From Todiramphus chloris collaris (lineage: Eukaryota; Chordata; Aves; Coraciiformes; Alcedinidae): a stretch of 64,000 nucleotides of DNA. Numbering within the stretch: position 1 is the stretch's first letter; every line of letters begins with the position of its first letter. Positions 53,801 to 64,000 of this stretch are shown here, in pieces. The translations under genes were made by a program, and so were the position numbers. The DNA is taken from positions 3,330,640 to 3,394,639 of the forward strand of contig JANVCC010000048.1 of the NCBI GenBank assembly GCA_025345505.1, in the 5' to 3' direction. Below the pieces are notes generated by a model. The model was not told the DNA's origin. It did no database searches and saw nothing but the letters and a program-made list of their open reading frames with translations.

Positions 53801-54661
53801 AGGTGGGGAAGAAAACAGCTATGACTCAAAGCTGTACCTTAAGAGGAAGCTGACTGTTACATTCCTCATCGCCCACGACTCTAGGAGGTTGAAGACATTT
53901 TTCAAGAGACCATTTCCCCTGAGCTACGTGAAATTCTATTTGAAAAATAAACCCCAAACATCCACGCGAGCTCACGTACGCCTTCCTGTAAAGTAAAGGC
54001 AGACCCTTTAGCTCTCTGTCTCAAAAGAGGTTTGCAAACAGCTGTGTGGTTTCAGCACGGGAGTTTTGTGACATAGGGATACGGTTTTGTTACAAGAAGA
54101 AAAATCACAATTGTTGCAGCCTTTTTCTCTGGTACTGAAAAAACCCAAAGTTCCTGGCTTTGAGAAATCCAAGCTTGGGCAGTGCTCGACTTCTCTTGTC
54201 ATAAACAAACTCAGATTCATTTAATGTTTCTTTACTAAGAAGACTACTGAGTTCGACAGGCCTTTCTCCTGTGTCACACTAAGCACTCTGCTTCACAAAT
54301 CTAACTTGGAAGCAGATTCCTGGGGGAATTATATTGGTATCCAAAGCCCAGAGCTATGTTTTCATTAGAGAAGCAGGTGCTTCCCAACCTTGTCGAATGA
54401 GATGGTGACACAACCATTGAGTAAAATAATTTAAGACCTAACACCTCTTTGGTTGCTGTTTCTACATTCTTAGGAACTTCTTTTTCTGAGAGTAGAAACA
54501 GCATCAAATTGTGGGGAAAAGCATTAAACCCAACAATATCTATGTGCTAGAAGACAGAAGGTGGTTTTCGGTCTTGTGGTTAAGAAGTTCTTTGGAAAGA
54601 GCGCTGAACCCAACTCCTGCTTCAACTGAGAGAGTGGTAAAATGGGGGACAGAGGACAAGT

Positions 54662-54862
54662 CATTTCAGGCTGGATATTAGGAAGCATTTCTTTCCAGAA
54701 AGGGTTGTCAGGCACTGGAATGGGCTGCCCAGGGAGGGGTTTAAGAGCTGGGTAGATGTTGTGCTTAGGGACATGGTTTAGTGGTTGTGATATGGCTAGG
54801 AAGGAGGTTGGACTTGATGATCTTGAAGGTCTCTTCCAGCCAAAACTAATGTGTGATTCTAT
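54662..54862 (+). mobile_element. CR1 LINE fragment, 3' end
   Basis: CAGGCTGGATATTAGGAAGC and ACTGGAATGGGCTGCCCAGG lead to the tail GGTTGGACTTGATGATCTTG and TGTGATTCTATT. Confidence 0.92.
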
Positions 54863-57035
54863 TAAGTTCCAGTACTGACTGGAAGCACAGCAGCCACCGA
54901 TCCTGTGTGACCTCAGGTATGCGATCGACAGCCACATCACAGACCTTTCACAAAAGTCAGTTTGTACGCCTGCACAGCACAATTTTAGACAATTACACTT
55001 TTAGGAAGATGGATGGATCCATCATTTACACAAAGACATGAAGAAATTCAAAAGGGACACCTTTTCCAACCACTGCCATTTGATGTTTCTCTGCAGAGAG
55101 ATTAATTGGCCTTTTGGTTCATCCAAAGTGGTCGCAAAATGAGGAGACGGACAAAACGCAGACAGCATTTTCCTCTCTCCAGCAAAATATATCACCAGAA
55201 AAATATCAGTAACCAATTTTCACAAACCCCCCTAAGATTTACCCAAAGAAGTTCAACACAATCATTATAAACTGGCCTTTTCTTGGCCTGGTATCCAGAA
55301 TGTGGGTGTTACTAGAGAAGCATAGGCAGTTTTACCTGAACTGTTAGGCAGCCCAGCTCTTAAAATGTGTGTCACCTCCCAAGAACTGTGGCAGTTGGGA
55401 ATTTAGACCCCAGTCAAATTTCAGTTTTTCTTCTTTGAAGAGTAAGAAGTAACGATGAATAGCTCCAGCCAGTTTAACAACTTCTGCCCTTGGAGAGGAG
55501 CACTGGCAAGCACAGGACTGACATGCACCATGCAAGCTTGCTGGACATTAAATTGGAAGAAAAATTCACTTCTCATTCATAGGGCACGGGCATCTGCTCT
55601 GGATACTCTGCTGACATACATTCAGAAACATAATACAGACATAGAGTAAAATGAGTCCCACAACTATCTAAAACTTGTGAGGGCTATGTTGACACTTCAA
55701 AAAAAGAAAAGAAAAAAAAAAAAATGGAAAAAAAAATTACTAAGATTTCCTTTCCTTTACAGACAAGTATTTTGGTGTTATTTCTCTGACAAACCCCAGT
55801 GGTACACTGACTTTTCCTTCAAATCCTCATTTAATCTCAGGGAAGTCTCTCACAAAGTTTTCAAAGGGTATCTCTCAACGCATTTCAGAACTGGATTTAT
55901 TGTTTTAAGTAGCAGTTTTTGCAGTAGCAACTTGACAGCAGATTCTTGGCATTGTGCAGACCTGCCTTTTCTCATTTTCGACTAAGTTATTTCACCACAA
56001 GACTCATCTTGGTTCTAATTTACCAACCACACGTCTTACATGTTCTTATTCACCAAACTCACTCATTCTCACTTTAAAAGTACAGAAATGTGTATTGCTA
56101 ATTCTGTCAAAATTAACGTGATACCAAACTGAATTACTGAGAATGAACAAGTAATACATCATCATGTTTTCTCTTTTCCTCGTCTTACTCTAAATGAGAC
56201 AGGTTTTGTGCAGTTGACCTTTCTGAAGCAGGATGCTTTTCTCTGGCACAGATAAACAGATCACACGGAATTTTCCAGAACGACCAAACACAGGCCAAGA
56301 GCATTTAGGTTTAGCTTCCATTATTGACAAAGCACCCACCCATAAGTAATAATTAAAATAAAAAATAAAATAATACGGTGTTTTAAAAGTATTAGCAATT
56401 AGCAGCAGACTACGTAGATGTGGAACAGACAAGGATTATTCCTATCAAATGTCTGCTTTTAGTACCAGGTACCCTTGGGAAGATAAAGATAAGAGAAGCT
56501 TTCTGCTGGAGAGATATCCACCATGTGCCCAAGTTTCTTTCCATTTAAGTTTCCAAATCCGTTAGCCAGGAGCAATGCCCACCTGGATCAGAAAACAGAT
56601 TCTAGTGACAGAGCCACAACAAAACAGCTTGCTGGACACTCGAGTTGCAACACGGACCTGCAGACAGAACTCATCCTGTCCAACTTTAACAGAACCTTTG
56701 ACTTCCTTCTGCTGACTCTAGCATTTAAGATGCATTTTCCCAGCGAAACAGATATGTCAAAGTTTCCTTTACTTTTATTCCAGACTTGCAGCAGAGCCTG
56801 TGGGCCCAAAAGGCAGCCTGTTTCCTTTTTAAATCGACTGATGTGGCTGCGGAAAGTGAAAGATAGTATCTCTTCTTACAAATGCTCTCACACACCTAGC
56901 AGGATTCTCAAAAGATCTGAAAAAATTACCTGTGTATTTCAAGTACTTTGGAAAAGCTAAAAGAAAAACAGATTTAAAAAAAAAAAAAGACACACAAACC
57001 CGCCCCCCAACAGTGTCAGACTGAAGATCAGGTTG

Positions 57036-57069
57036 AATGTGAATTCAGTTTAAATGTGATTTCAGTTTA
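57036..57069 (+). repeat. 17-bp tandem duplication
   Basis: AATGTGAATTCAGTTTA and AATGTGATTTCAGTTTA lie end to end with one mismatch. Confidence 0.92.
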
Positions 57070-58199
57070 AATTAAATGAAGATGTCTCAGTGACTTTAGC
57101 AATGCCACGACTCCATCCCTCCCCAGCTCCACAGGCACACACTCCCTCCAGTAAAGCCAATTAAGTAGGAACTAAGCCTTTCTTCCTACCACATCAGTAA
57201 GGCAATGGTGCTGCTAGTTCCAGCAAAGCTGCTGAAGACTCTGCTCATGGACTGTACTGGCCAGCAAACGATTAGATCATTCCTGAATTAAAGAAATACC
57301 CAGAAGCAATTTTGCATAAGCACTATTTTCTTCCACAGCAGAATGGAAAGTTGGCACGTACTGCCTTTACCAGAACTGTAATCTGGTTTAAGCATGGGTT
57401 TATATTCAAAATCTTCAGCTCTCGCCCATGGCTACTCTGGAACTCTGTGAATCAGCAGAGAGTTACTGGTTATTGGAAAGCTTCCTTCTTTAAGTCACCT
57501 TCGCTTCCTCTCCATACTTTGCAGAGAGTGTGGAAAGAACTACACCGTCAGCCTTTGCTGTCAGCTGTCTACAACTGTCCAGAACCTGGAACACAAAGTA
57601 TTCGGGATGTAAAATGGGAATTCTGATACACAGAGACCTCTAATAAACCAAATACTCTACGGATTACAGAAACTCTAAATAGCAGCCACATAACAGATAG
57701 CTTCTTCCAAGTATTTACAACACACTTAGCATCACGTCATGAGTTTCGGTACACTTTTTTCCTTTGTCCTCTTCCAGACACCCACAGGCTTTAAAGCAGC
57801 TCAAATAACCAGGTGTTTAAAGGAAATCAAGACACTACACAGCTTAAACAACATGGTTCTATTAAAAACTATCTTTAACCATGGCACTCAGTGACAGCAA
57901 TACAATACTTGTTTTTCCACAAAGCAACTACTATAAAAATATGCCATAAAATCATCTGTAGGCTAGTCTGCTAGTACATACATGTCATCATAACATTCTT
58001 TTTATAAACTCTTTCCTGAGATACCTTGGGTTGTTTGATTTTCTTGTATTACCGGATGCATTATCTCTATGATTCATCTAAAACAATTGTAAAATATTTT
58101 GTATGTGCAGGACACTCGGTAACATGTAAAAAGTAGTATGTAAATATATGGCAAAGAAACAGCTCTTAGAAATTATGCAGGGTTTTTTTATCTTTGTTA

Positions 58200-58438
58200 C
58201 ATACTTGGGGGTTTTTTTTTAATATTTGGCTCCTTGGGACACGGAAGGGAGGAACATGAAAAACCTGGAATTAGAGCTATGAATTGACAAAAAGCAGGAG
58301 AGCATTTCAGGAATGTTACGAGTTGGAATATGATATAAATGACACAAAGAGAAAGCCGTAATTCGTGTTGGCGGTGTATTGCCTCAATAAAGCAACTGGA
58401 CAGATTTTAGTCAGTTCACAGTATAATAAATATTTTTA
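58200..58438 (-). other. CREM: CREM 3' UTR (extent uncertain)
   Basis: Sequence after the DBD II stop is AT-rich. It holds AUUUA elements on the gene strand near 58427-58431 and 58334-58338, with another at 58140-58144. These fit the unstable, cAMP-inducible CREM/ICER messages. A variant poly(A) signal ATTAAA lies at 58223-58218. No canonical AATAAA is present on the minus strand between 57700 and 58438, so the true end may lie further left. Confidence 0.5.
58218..58223 (-). terminator. Candidate CREM poly(A) signal ATTAAA
   Basis: This is the first common poly(A) hexamer variant after the DBD II stop, about 215 nt downstream of it. The downstream GU-rich element is weak, so the call is tentative. 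Confidence 0.3.
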
Positions 58439-58583
58439 CTAATCTGTTTTGGAAGAGCAAATGTCTTTTAGGGTTTCAAGCTCCTGTATAAGTTTCTTGT
58501 TCTGAACTTCTAGCACTGCAACACGACTCTCCAGACATTTTATGTATTCTTTCTTCCGCCGTCGACATTCTTTAGCAGCTTCC
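58439..58583 (-). CDS. CREM: CREM alternative terminal exon, DNA-binding domain II
   Basis: A strong acceptor (tacttctgctttttgcag) precedes 58583, and TAG at 58441-58439 ends the frame. The exon gives EAAKECRRRKKEYIKCLES, a zipper with leucines at exon residues 17, 24, 31 and 38, and a short tail ending SSKTD. It has exactly the same coding length (145 nt) and entry phase as the DBD I exon 259 bp upstream, as expected for mutually exclusive duplicated exons. It serves activator, repressor and ICER isoforms when DBD I is skipped. From memory the mammalian protein ends with one further Tyr. Here the next codon is a stop, directly followed by TAA. Confidence 0.95.
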
Positions 58584-58842
58584 CTGCAAAAAGCAGAAGT
58601 AAAAAGTGCAAACAAAAAAAAAGCCATTTGCATGCCATTAGAAAGCTCAGCAGAGTATGGAGACTATGACAGAATTCCAAATTTTGGAATCTCTCCCAAA
58701 TCAGTCTGAAAACACTAAGCAAAACTGGGTTCCACAAGGGCCTCAAGTGTCTCTTTCTCAAGTTCATATGGCAATCTGTAGAATTGCTTCCTCTCATGCC
58801 TTGACTAAAGTTCATAATAAAGGAGGTCCAAATGAAAGACAG

Positions 58843-58987
58843 TTATTCTGCTTTATGACAGTAAAGATCTTTGAGGGCCTTGAGTTCCTCAATGAGAGTC
58901 TTGTTTTGGTTTTCAAGCACAGCCACACGATTTTCAAGACATTTGACATATTCCTTCTTCTTCCTGCGACATTCTCTGGCAGCTTCC
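58843..58987 (-). CDS. CREM: CREM alternative terminal exon, DNA-binding domain I
   Basis: The acceptor (ggttccag) precedes 58987, and TAA at 58845-58843 ends the frame. The 145-nt coding part gives EAARECRRKKKEYVKCLEN followed by a zipper and the tail DLYCHKAE. Leucines at exon residues 17, 24, 31 and 38 form the heptad repeat, and the RECRRKKKEY core is the basic DNA-contacting helix with its usual Cys. This is the classic CREM DBD I, and the DLYCHK ending is the one shared with CREB. When included it supplies its own stop codon, so the following DBD II exon would be untranslated. Its polypyrimidine tract is weaker than that of DBD II. No clear donor or poly(A) signal was found just after the stop, so how this isoform's mRNA ends is unresolved. 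Confidence 0.95.
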
Positions 58988-60688
58988 CTGGAACCAATAC
59001 AAGGCAAATGACTACAGGAACAACATGGCAAAGACCGGATCAATGAAATTACCTGCAATCCCTGGGCTTCCACAATAACAACAACCACCACCAACAACCA
59101 CCACCACTGCATTGTACAAACAGAACAGCGAGTAACAGCCGTAAGCAATAACATGGTTCAAATATAATTCGAAACAACTGGACAGTGAAACAAATTCAGC
59201 ATCAACGAATACATACAAAGATGGAATGATAGACAGAGGAACTGAGAAAAAGTGAGTAAATGATGATGTATTGACTTGGATTGGAGTAAACATCAAGGCT
59301 GAAAGCAGCACTTCTTCCAGTCATGTTCGTTTGTTTATCAGGGCACACTGTCTTTTGCAATCAAAACCTTAAAACCGAACCCAAAGAGTTTCCTTACAGA
59401 AAACACAAGCATCACGCTACTCTCTTCAGAGAAAAAGCCTGATGCCAAGCTTACAACCTGCTGTATATTTTTTTTTTTTTACTTTAATGTAACAATCTAC
59501 AGTAAAATTTAAATGCAAACAAATGGGAAGAAATTGTGTGTTAGAACTCTGCATCTGGGGGTTTTGGTGATGGCAAGTGGCAGCCTGGAGCCATTGTCAT
59601 AGCTCTGCTCGGAACTCTGTCACTTTGAAGCTAACCAAGCTGGGTAGCATTTTCAGAAGCATGGGACGTATCAAACATTCAGCTCCACAAGAAATTTTAG
59701 AAGTACTGGGAGTCTACTCATTTAACATCTTGGAACATGACAAACTGTCAGATCGTGAGAGTGCAACTTCCCAGCAAGTTACAGGAGAGAAAGCATGGAT
59801 GCTAGTTTTAGAAACAAAGAGAGGAGAAACAAAAGGAGGCAGGTGAAGGCAGCAATCCTCCTCAGTAATTTAAATGAAGGACAGGCATGAGAGCAAAGCA
59901 ATACCAGTAATTCAATCATAAGGCAAGTGGCTATTCAATGCATTAGAGATCTGCATAGCAGCCTGTTTCTTCTACTGATCTGCTGTTGGTAGTGGTGGCT
60001 CCACATTTGAAAAACAGCAAGAGTCCCCCAAGAACAGCAAGAGGAATGCACAGAGACAGAATGATATTTACAGCACACAGCCAAGTCCCTGCCAACTAAT
60101 TAAAAAATATACAGCCACTTCACACAGTGTGCCTCACAAAATGACAGGGGCACTGCACAATAACCTATCCCAGTAGCCAAGCTTTTAGGAAAGTCTGTAA
60201 TTATCATTCCATCCTAGAATAAGTCCTCTTCACAGCATCATTAAAGGACTGCTGCTAATGAGATCCTCTGATATTTTCCTAACCAATTCTTTGCTAGGAT
60301 GTTTCAAAATGAACAAACCTATACTGGCCATTTTACTGCCAGCTGCAGGGGGGGCAGGAATTCACCAATAAATATACCTCCAGATTATAAAAAAAAAAAA
60401 AAAAAGTATCAGTAAGGGACAATGCTAATAATGATTTTTGAATTACTGTGATCTTTTAGAACTAAAAATCCATGGTGATGAGCTCAACTCTTAACTTTCC
60501 AGAGTTAACAGCCAACATTTGATACAAGGACATGGGATGAGAGGCAAAGAATTCCTTGCCCTTCCTTTGTAAATCCCAGGCAGTGCTCATGACCTTAAGA
60601 ATAAACGTTCATTAGAATGCTTTGGGTTGTTTGGGTTTGTTTGTTTGTTTTTTCCAAGGCTGACTATTAAACTGTTATGTAGTCTTAC
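58988..60688 (-). other. CREM: CREM intron between the hinge exon and the DBD I exon
   Basis: The intron runs from the gtaag donor at 60688 to the acceptor before 58987. It holds T-rich and A-rich short runs and a CCA/ACA-rich patch at 59075-59110. No mobile element or further exon is recognised. Confidence 0.85.
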
Positions 60689-60845
60689 CTATTTTTCATA
60701 AGTCTCAGCTCTCTCTTGCGTGTTGCCTCTTCTGCCAGTTGCTGGGGGCTATGCAAAGTCCCTGGTGAGGCTGCCATTACCACTCCCTGAGGTAAGGTAG
60801 TAGTGGGAGTTCGAATCTGGTAAGCTGGCATGTCTCCAGTGGCAG
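60689..60845 (-). CDS. CREM: CREM exon encoding the hinge and start of the basic region
   Basis: On the minus strand an acceptor (ttttatccag) precedes the exon at 60845, and a donor (AG followed by gtaag) follows 60689. The 157-nt exon is entered in phase 1 and left in phase 2. Its translation contains TGDMPAYQIRTP, then QGVVMAASPG, then QQLAEEATRKRELRLMKN, which is the CREM segment common to most isoforms, including the ICER repressors. RKRELRLMKNR starts the DNA-contacting basic region, and its final Arg codon is completed by the first G of either downstream bZIP exon. CREM proteins bind cAMP-response elements as homodimers or with CREB/ATF1. CREB1 and ATF1 have related sequence here, but the paired bZIP exons downstream and the CCNY neighbour identify CREM. 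An 18-base T run lies 33 nt upstream of the acceptor. Confidence 0.95.
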
Positions 60846-60879
60846 CTGGATAAAAGAACAATACTTTAAACTTTATGGC

Positions 60880-60897
60880 AAAAAAAAAAAAAAAAAA
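60880..60897 (+). repeat. A18 run (T18 on the CREM strand)
   Basis: The homopolymer lies 33 nt upstream of the CREM hinge-exon acceptor on the gene strand. Confidence 0.92.
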
Positions 60898-61980
60898 CCA
60901 ACAAACCAAAAAAAACTATGCAAAATTCTTTCAGTAGAACAGATTTTTGTTGACAAGTTATCCAGGATCTCTGCTTCATAAAATATTCCATAGGCCTGTA
61001 ATGTCACAACTATATTTGTTATCTTACCAGCATTTATTTCCACGCTGTAGAATCAGTTACCTCAATTGCTGTAGCATGTGGCCCCACTAGCCCATCAGAC
61101 TAAAGCTGTGAAAGCTTCCACGTGCTTCTTTTCTGACAACACAGGGAAAGCTGTTTGGGAAACACTGTCGGAGCACCCACGCTTATTTCCTGTTCGCACA
61201 GCCCCAGGAAAAGATGGTCCCTGCTGTTGCAGCCACTGCAGTTTGTGTGTTACCCCTGTCCTCTAGCAGAGGCTTCAGGAGACAGCTTCCTCCTCCTTCC
61301 CTGGGATGGCAACAGTACCGGCCTTACTGCCTCTTTTTCCCCTTACAGCAGCAGTTTGGCAAGCCCTGGAAAACCACGGAGAGCTGCTGTTGCCAAAATG
61401 AAAAGGAACAGACGAGTGCTCATAGTGAACAGGAGTTGTTCCTTCAGCCAGAGGACCACGAACAGGATGCTGCAGCCTTAGCGCACAAGAGGCAGCAGCA
61501 GCAGCACAGGAAGGGATGTAGCTACACGGTGAATCTGAGTGCAAAAGTTCAGATCCAGCTCCCGAGCCTCCCCCCAAGCCAAGTGTAGGTCTGAAACGTG
61601 ACATGTTACTTGGAGCCAATGCCTTGCCAATAGTCCCACCTCGTTTCTCTATTTCTGAAGTGATTTGTTAATAGGTGATGTACCCCAGCTTTAAAACGCT
61701 GTGTTAAGTCCTAAGTACTCGTGTCTTGTCTGATGTAGAAGAAAAAAAAACATAAATCAAAGAAAAAATGTATCCCTCTTCAAATCCTAAGTATTTATAC
61801 ATTCTTTTCCATGAATATTTTATATTATCACAGAACAAAAACTGCAAATTTTCATTAAATTAATTAAATTCTTTAAAGCAACTGAATATAAAAGCTTAAG
61901 CTTCAGGGGTCTGTTATGTTATACCTAATTTATACTTTCATTCTGTAAAGCAATATTCAAATAATGGTAAAACTTAACTC

Positions 61981-62545
61981 TGGTTTAACCCCAGCTGGCA
62001 ACTAAGCACCACAGAGCTGCTCACTCCCTCTCCCCCAGGGGGATGGGGGAGAGGATCAGAAGGGTAAAGGTAAGACAAATCATGGGTTGAGACGAGAACA
62101 GTTTAATAATTGAAATAAAATAATAATAATAAAATGAACTGTAATTAAAAGGGAAATAGCAAGAAGAGAGAGAAATGAAACCCAAGGAGAACGAGTGATG
62201 AAAAACAAGTGCCCACCACCATCCAACCAACCAATGCCCAACCTGTTCTCAAGCAGCAGCCCCCCTGGCCAGCCTTCCCCCCAGTTTATATGCTGAGTAC
62301 CATGTCATATGGTATGGGATATCCCTTGGGCCAGTTGGGATCAGATGTCCTGGCTCTGTCCCCTCCCAGCTTCCTCGCTGGCAGGGCAGCGCGAGAAGAC
62401 CAGAAGTCCTTGACTTTGAGTGAGCACTGCTCAGCAGCAAAACCATCCGTGTGTTATCAGCATCGTTTTCATCCATAATCCAAACCACGAGGCTATACCA
62501 GCTACTGGGAAGAAAATTAACTCTGTCCCAGCCCAAAGCAGGACA
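61981..62545 (-). mobile_element. Solo-type LTR of an avian endogenous retrovirus (ERVL-like)
   Basis: The element begins TG and ends CA, and I recognise it as a common avian retroviral LTR. On the minus strand it begins TGTCCTGCTTTGGGCTGGGA and ends in GGGGTTAAACCA. In that orientation there is a TATAAA at 62290-62285 and an ATTAAA about 180 bp later at 62107-62102, in the promoter-then-poly(A) order expected of an LTR. No internal retroviral genes adjoin it, so it looks like a solo LTR left by recombination. The flanking bases do not show a clear target-site duplication, so the ends may be off by a few bases. It lies in a CREM intron in the same orientation as CREM. The family name is from memory. 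Confidence 0.8.
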
Positions 62546-63239
62546 ACTTGGAAAAATTAAATGTAGACAAAAGCACTCTAGAGAGACTGAGAGGTAGAGC
62601 AGTAACAAGACATCAGTCAGTTATAGTGGGGGGGAAAACCCCAAAACCTAAACTTCATTAAAATATTATTATTATTCCTATTGAGTTAATGCAGGTGCTT
62701 CCCCGTTTAAATACAAAAAAAATGGGCTCAGGCTGTGCTTAGACTACGATTCCACAGCCATGTCCTGAAATCATTATCAGCTTAACCACTTTGCACCTCC
62801 CCCCGCCCCCGCCTCGGTCCTGCGGGTAAAAGTGTTTGTGGAATTACAAGATGAACTGGACCAGTGAACTGACCCGCTGGATAATCCCCTGGGGTGGGGG
62901 AGGAAGAGAGAAATCAGCTCAGGACAGCCCTGGTAGCACTAACAGGCAGCCATCCTGAACACAGGGCTCCCTGGTCTTGTACACCTACAAGAGAATCACT
63001 TAACCCTTTCAGTTCTCCACATCTCTTAGAAGTCCCAGTTATGTCAGTGGCACAATATTGTCAACTCTTTATAAAACTGCAATTTCAGAACTCTTCAGGC
63101 TCACCTTCATGCTGACCACATCACACACACTTTAGAGACTCTGTGGTAAGAACTACCTTTCTCAGTCTCTCATCACAGGTGAAAAGAGATGTTATCTTAG
63201 TTTCCATTAGCTACAACAAATGAGAAATCCAAATGATGA

Positions 63240-63345
63240 TGATTTCGGAGTGATCTGCTCTAGTTCTGTCCTGCTCTGGCAGGGAGGTTGGACTTGATGA
63301 TCTTCAGAGGTCCCTTCCCACCACTACCATTCTGTGACTCTGTGA
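63240..63345 (+). mobile_element. CR1 LINE fragment, 3' end
   Basis: CCTGCTCTGGCAGGGAGG is followed by TTGGACTTGATGATCTTCAG, AGGTCCCTTCCCACCACTAC and TCTGTGACTCTGTGA. It lies in a CREM intron. Confidence 0.9.
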
Positions 63346-64000
63346 CATGAACCATTTTGAGATCAAGTCAAGGGGAAAGACCCATAACCCAGGTCACCTC
63401 AGCCCGGCGAGACCAACTACTTTGTTGTCTTTGTTTGACTTCCACTCAGGTGTTTAGCTAACAGGATTTACTGCTGATGCTACGAGGACTCTCTGAGAAC
63501 TGTACCTGCAACGTGGCTTAACAGAAGTGAGTCCCTATCTCAGTGGGGATCAGCAAACACCACTGTAAGTAACAGCATGAACAGCTTGACCAGGTTCCAA
63601 CAGAGTCTGTCCCCACCTCACAATTGGCTCACTTACAAACCTACCTGTGCAGGAACACAGACAAGTAACCATTGTGGTGGTACAGACCCTGTGAACCTAG
63701 ACATTGCAATTAAAACAAAAACCAAACCAAACAAAAAAAAAAAAGATAGCACTGACAAAGTACCTTTTAGTTGTGCAGCAATATGTGCTGTATGATACAT
63801 TATTGCAGATCGATTATTTCAGAGTCTGCAGAATGTTTTACATAATAACTCCAAAAAGGTAAAATAAAATACTGTTTCCCCCCCCCCCACCAAAGACACA
63901 GGGAAAGGTGAAACAGGCTTTAAGCACAGGGGATAAAATATACTTGAAAAAACTAATAGTTCAAGTCTAGTAATGTATTAATAATAATAATAGAGAGAAT

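Larger units (their letters stand above)
47014..58199. other. Intergenic spacer adjoining the CREM 3' end
   Basis: Contains two CR1 fragments and simple repeats. An open plus-strand frame of 121 codons at 47423-47788 and a shorter one at 47905-48105 have no recognised family. The block at about 48640-48910 is unique, CpG-poor and includes TTAATCA and CTTTGAT motifs, so it could be a conserved regulatory element. The undetected part of the CREM 3' UTR may extend into the right end. Confidence 0.55.
60846..64000 (-). other. CREM: CREM intron upstream of the hinge exon (continues off the right edge)
   Basis: No exon matching the CREM glutamine-rich, P-box or ICER first exon was found here. The piece contains an 18-base A run by the acceptor, a GC-richer open stretch at 61155-61588, an LTR at 61981-62545, a CR1 tail at 63240-63345 and an AAT-type microsatellite near the right edge. 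Confidence 0.8.

Noticed and set aside
58385-58390. AATAAA on the plus strand near the CREM stop
   Set aside because: It lies on the strand opposite to CREM and cannot serve as the CREM poly(A) signal.
58657-59046. 129-codon plus-strand frame over the DBD I exon
   Set aside because: Antisense shadow of the CREM bZIP exon.
60846-64000. ICER-specific first exon and its clustered CRE promoter
   Set aside because: No minus-strand start resembling the ICER N-terminus and no TGACGTCA cluster was found. One ATGGCTGTG at about 62763 stops after five codons.
1-64000. tRNA, rRNA, CRISPR arrays, bacterial operons
   Set aside because: No cloverleaf-like or rRNA-like sequence and no regularly spaced repeats were seen. 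The sequence is plainly vertebrate nuclear DNA.

Overview
The window comes from a vertebrate nuclear genome, almost certainly a bird. The evidence is a high density of CR1 LINE 3'-end fragments (14 pieces, recognisable by the tail motif GGTTGGAcTaGATGATCT...AGGTCCCTTCCAACC...ATTCTaTGATTCT), an avian-type endogenous retrovirus LTR, large AT-rich introns with few open frames, one CpG island, and a gene pair, CREM followed by CCNY, in the same tandem order and orientation as in mammals. A neoavian species is my inference from the LTR type. It is not proven.

Both genes lie on the minus strand, so transcription runs from high to low coordinates. On the right (58.2-64.0 kb) is the 3' end of CREM, the cAMP-responsive element modulator. 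It has the exon carrying the end of the transactivation/hinge region and the start of the basic region (60689-60845), then two alternative terminal bZIP exons: DBD I at 58843-58987 and DBD II at 58439-58583. Earlier CREM exons and the ICER promoter/exon lie beyond the right edge. On the left, the first coding exon of CCNY (cyclin Y; 28986-29139) sits inside a CpG-island promoter at about 28.4-30.2 kb. Everything from 28985 down to base 1 is CCNY intron 1, and the second exon is off the left edge.

Between the genes (about 30.2-58.2 kb) is intergenic DNA. It holds CR1 fragments, a possible degraded class II retroviral LTR with a primer-binding-site-like sequence (about 46.57-47.01 kb), simple repeats, a 400-base assembly gap (43558-43957) and long stretches with nothing recognisable. 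The longer open frames outside the named exons are CR1 remnants, CpG-island shadows or chance frames.

The two genes have no operon-like link. CREM encodes nuclear bZIP regulators of cAMP-response genes, and CCNY encodes a membrane-anchored cyclin that activates CDK14/CDK16 kinases. No new defence, mobile or enzymatic system is visible. The most useful leads are the paired bZIP exons with unequal acceptor strength, the apparent loss of the last CREM residue, a GGGGCC-type run just upstream of the CCNY start codon, the sense-oriented LTR within a CREM intron, and the possible class II LTR.
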